A stretch of DNA of 6,738 nt from Nitrososphaerales archaeon TH1920 (GTDB lineage: Archaea > Thermoproteota > Nitrososphaeria > Nitrososphaerales > Nitrososphaeraceae). Shown here piece by piece: positions 5,025-6,738 of the stretch. Location of the stretch: positions 1 through 6,738 of the forward strand of contig JAATVM010000003.1 in NCBI GenBank assembly GCA_014523495.1, read 5' to 3'. The notes under the pieces are model-generated. The model was not told the origin of the DNA, did no database searches, and saw nothing but the letters and a program-made list of their open reading frames with translations. A program made the translations under genes and the position numbers. The stretch's first letter is position 1; the number at the start of each line of letters is the position of its first letter.

Positions 5025-6738
5025 CTACCTACTCTTAATTTGATTCTTGAGTTTTTTTGCAAGTTTAACTCCTATTTTTGGTATGCTTCCCAATTTTAAT
5101 TCAGATATTTTGTCAATTTTAGTAACGTCAGTAATTCCCGCTTTATAAAGAGACCTTGCCCTAATTCTTCCAATTCCCTCAAGCTGTATAAGTGGAATCA
5201 ATTCTGACTTTATGCCATGTCTAATTCTTAACCGTAGTATATTTATTTCTGGTAGAAGATCTTTTCTTCCAATCAATTTAGCAATTTCATAAAGACAATA
5301 CGACAACCAGTATGTTGTTTCAAGCATTCTATATAGATCACCAGGTTCAACTCCAATTTTTTCATTTAATTTGGCTTCGCTCGATTCATCAATCCATTCT
5401 AAAAGAATAATTAAATTCTTTAATGAATAGTCATAATTTGACAATCCATATGAGCTCATTCTATGTTTTTCAAATATTCTTTCAAAGTATTCTATCTCGT
5501 TCTGCCTCAATGTTAATTTTGGATAAAAATCATAACAGTCACTAATCCAATGTAAAAAATTTGTTGCATTATCGAATTTGTTACCATTATATGAATCCAG
5601 ATTTTTCTTGAAGTGAATTCCTGTTTTTGGATCAATATATAGCAAGGAAATGCGTTTACCAAATCTAGTAGCTATAAGTAAATCATTTCTCATAATTATC
5701 AATCCTTCATCTTTTAGATACTGCAAGAGGGAATCAATTTCTAAACTAATACTTTGATTCCCTTGATTTTTAGCAAGAAATGTTTGTTCAAAAAAGTAAA
5801 GTAATTCAGATTTCAATATTTTGGGTCTTGATGCTATAATCCCTAGAACATGCACTCTTAGTGCTCTTTCATCCATTAATTGAGAGATAATGGGTTCTGG
5901 TATTCCCAATACAAAATGATTGTAAAGATCTTCTGGGTTGGTTCTTGAATCTGCGACTATAATTGCTTCTCCATATGTATCATAAGCAGGTCTTCCTGCA
6001 CGCCCGCACAATTGTTTGTATTGCAATATACTCATTGGGATATTACCGCCATATTCAGAATCATATCTAAAAATACTGGTTATTACTACACGTCTAGCGG
6101 GTAGATTTACTCCTGCTGCAAGCGTCGGGGTAGCAAAAAGAATTTTTATGATGCCATTTCTAAACGCATTTTCTACAATTTGCCTGCTTTTTACTCCTAA
6201 ACCTGCGTGATGAAATCCAACACCCTTTGTCACCGTACTTGATAGAGTCCGATTAAGGTCTGTATCATCTCCTTCTTTTAAAATTTCTACACCTGCCTTA
6301 TGTGCTGAAAGTCTTGAGTATTTATCCAGTAATTTGTAAATTCCTTCAGATGTTTTTTTTGCTAGTGACACAGTACGTTTACGTGTCTCTGCAAAAACAA
6401 GCGATTGGCCTCCATCATTAGTTATTGGATCCATTGCAAGACTTATTATTGCGCTAGTTGAGTTATCAACAATCCCAATATTATTAATCTCAAAATTTGT
6501 GCCGTTGTTCATAGTGACTTTACCATAATTATAAACGCCTTCTATCAATACAGTCGGACGCCAATCACTTTGAATGGGTTTGCATCTTAACCAATCAGCG
6601 ACTTCATCTGAATTTGATACTGTTGCACTTAGTCCAATTATCTGAGGTTTTTGTGGCATTTGTTTGATCTTTGTCAATATTATTTCTAGAGTTGGACCAC
6701 GTTCACGTTCTGTAACTAGGTGTATTTCATCTATAATA
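5025..6738 (-). CDS. hel308: Hel308 superfamily 2 DNA helicase, lacking the N-terminus (window edge)
   Basis: Hel308 is an ATP-dependent 3'-5' DNA helicase that acts on stalled or branched replication forks. About 570 residues are visible, and the frame is open to the right edge. Residue numbers here count from the first full codon. The fragment begins IIDEIHLV (1-8), so the DEIH box is present while the Q motif and Walker A lie outside. Then come GLSAT (35-39, motif III), SLVFAETRK (112-120, motif IV), HHAGL (176-180), FATPTLAAGVNLPARR (201-216, motif V) and QLCGRAGRPAYD (242-253, motif VI). A winged-helix region (about 285-365) and the ratchet domain (about 390-510) follow. The C-terminal helix-hairpin-helix region has LEGIGRIRARSLYKAGI (519-535), containing the RAR motif typical of Hel308, and a second hairpin IPKIGVKLAKKL (552-563). 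About 140-150 residues are missing. It heads the apparent operon with the GT4 gene. Confidence 0.96.
   Translation of the reverse strand, partial: IIDEIHLVTERERGPTLEIILTKIKQMPQKPQIIGLSATVSNSDEVADWLRCKPIQSDWRPTVLIEGVYNYGKVTMNNGTNFEINNIGIVDNSTSAIISLAMDPITNDGGQSLVFAETRKRTVSLAKKTSEGIYKLLDKYSRLSAHKAGVEILKEGDDTDLNRTLSSTVTKGVGFHHAGLGVKSRQIVENAFRNGIIKILFATPTLAAGVNLPARRVVITSIFRYDSEYGGNIPMSILQYKQLCGRAGRPAYDTYGEAIIVADSRTNPEDLYNHFVLGIPEPIISQLMDERALRVHVLGIIASRPKILKSELLYFFEQTFLAKNQGNQSISLEIDSLLQYLKDEGLIIMRNDLLIATRFGKRISLLYIDPKTGIHFKKNLDSYNGNKFDNATNFLHWISDCYDFYPKLTLRQNEIEYFERIFEKHRMSSYGLSNYDYSLKNLIILLEWIDESSEAKLNEKIGVEPGDLYRMLETTYWLSYCLYEIAKLIGRKDLLPEINILRLRIRHGIKSELIPLIQLEGIGRIRARSLYKAGITDVTKIDKISELKLGSIPKIGVKLAKKLKNQIKSR

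Noticed and set aside
4877..5062. Minus-strand 61-codon frame bridging the hel308 end and the GT4 start
   Set aside because: It overlaps two genes in a different frame and looks like translated noise; the in-frame 14-codon ORF is the more meaningful reading of this junction.
6016..6210. Plus-strand open frame of 64 codons inside hel308
   Set aside because: It is antisense to helicase motifs V and VI; a shadow.
6675..6677. TTG as the start of the helicase gene
   Set aside because: The same frame stays open to the right edge and encodes the DEIH box upstream of it, so the real start lies outside the window.
1..6738. CRISPR arrays, insertion sequences, tRNA or rRNA genes
   Set aside because: No spaced direct repeats, transposase-like frames or cloverleaf-like segments were noticed, and the non-coding gaps are all under about 135 bases.

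Overview
The window is archaeal, and most likely from an AT-rich, ammonia-oxidising-type thaumarchaeon (Nitrososphaeria). The evidence is a group II chaperonin (thermosome), archaeal uL11, an NGN-KOW Spt5, a Hel308 helicase, a DPAGT1-like GT4 phosphosugar transferase and a geranylgeranyl-reductase-like flavoprotein. AT-rich TATA-like boxes lie roughly 24 to 33 bases ahead of several start codons, which fits the (nearly) leaderless mRNAs common in this lineage. The lineage assignment is inferred from protein character and gene mix; no search was run.

Layout. Positions 1-2449 hold a minus-strand information-processing block, in transcription order: a 64-residue two-helix membrane protein (2449-2255), the elongation factor Spt5 (2129-1461), ribosomal protein uL11 (1407-925), and the N-terminal half of a thermosome subunit (838 to the left edge). 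Each of these genes has its own candidate TATA box, so they may be independent or staggered transcription units rather than one tight operon. The usual uL11 partner uL1 is not next to it.

Positions 2450-2581 are a divergent promoter region. The plus-strand gene 2582-3616 encodes an FAD-dependent reductase related to the archaeal geranylgeranyl reductase family. It converges, across a 99-bp palindrome-rich spacer (3617-3715), on a second minus-strand operon.

That operon, in transcription order, is hel308 (right edge to 5025, lacking its N-terminus), a GT4-family multipass GlcNAc-1-phosphate-transferase-like enzyme (4977-3952), and a 79-residue two-helix membrane protein (3955-3716) joined by an ATGA overlap. 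Between hel308 and the GT4 gene sits an unusual 14-codon ORF. It starts 2 bases after the hel308 stop and ends in a TGA directly abutting, and in frame with, the TTG start of the GT4 gene.

The main points for a second look are this TGA/TTG junction, the roughly 79-residue acidic, serine-rich N-terminal tail of Spt5, and the two unidentified small membrane proteins. No RNA gene, mobile element, CRISPR array or long repeat was seen, and no intergenic stretch exceeds about 135 bases.
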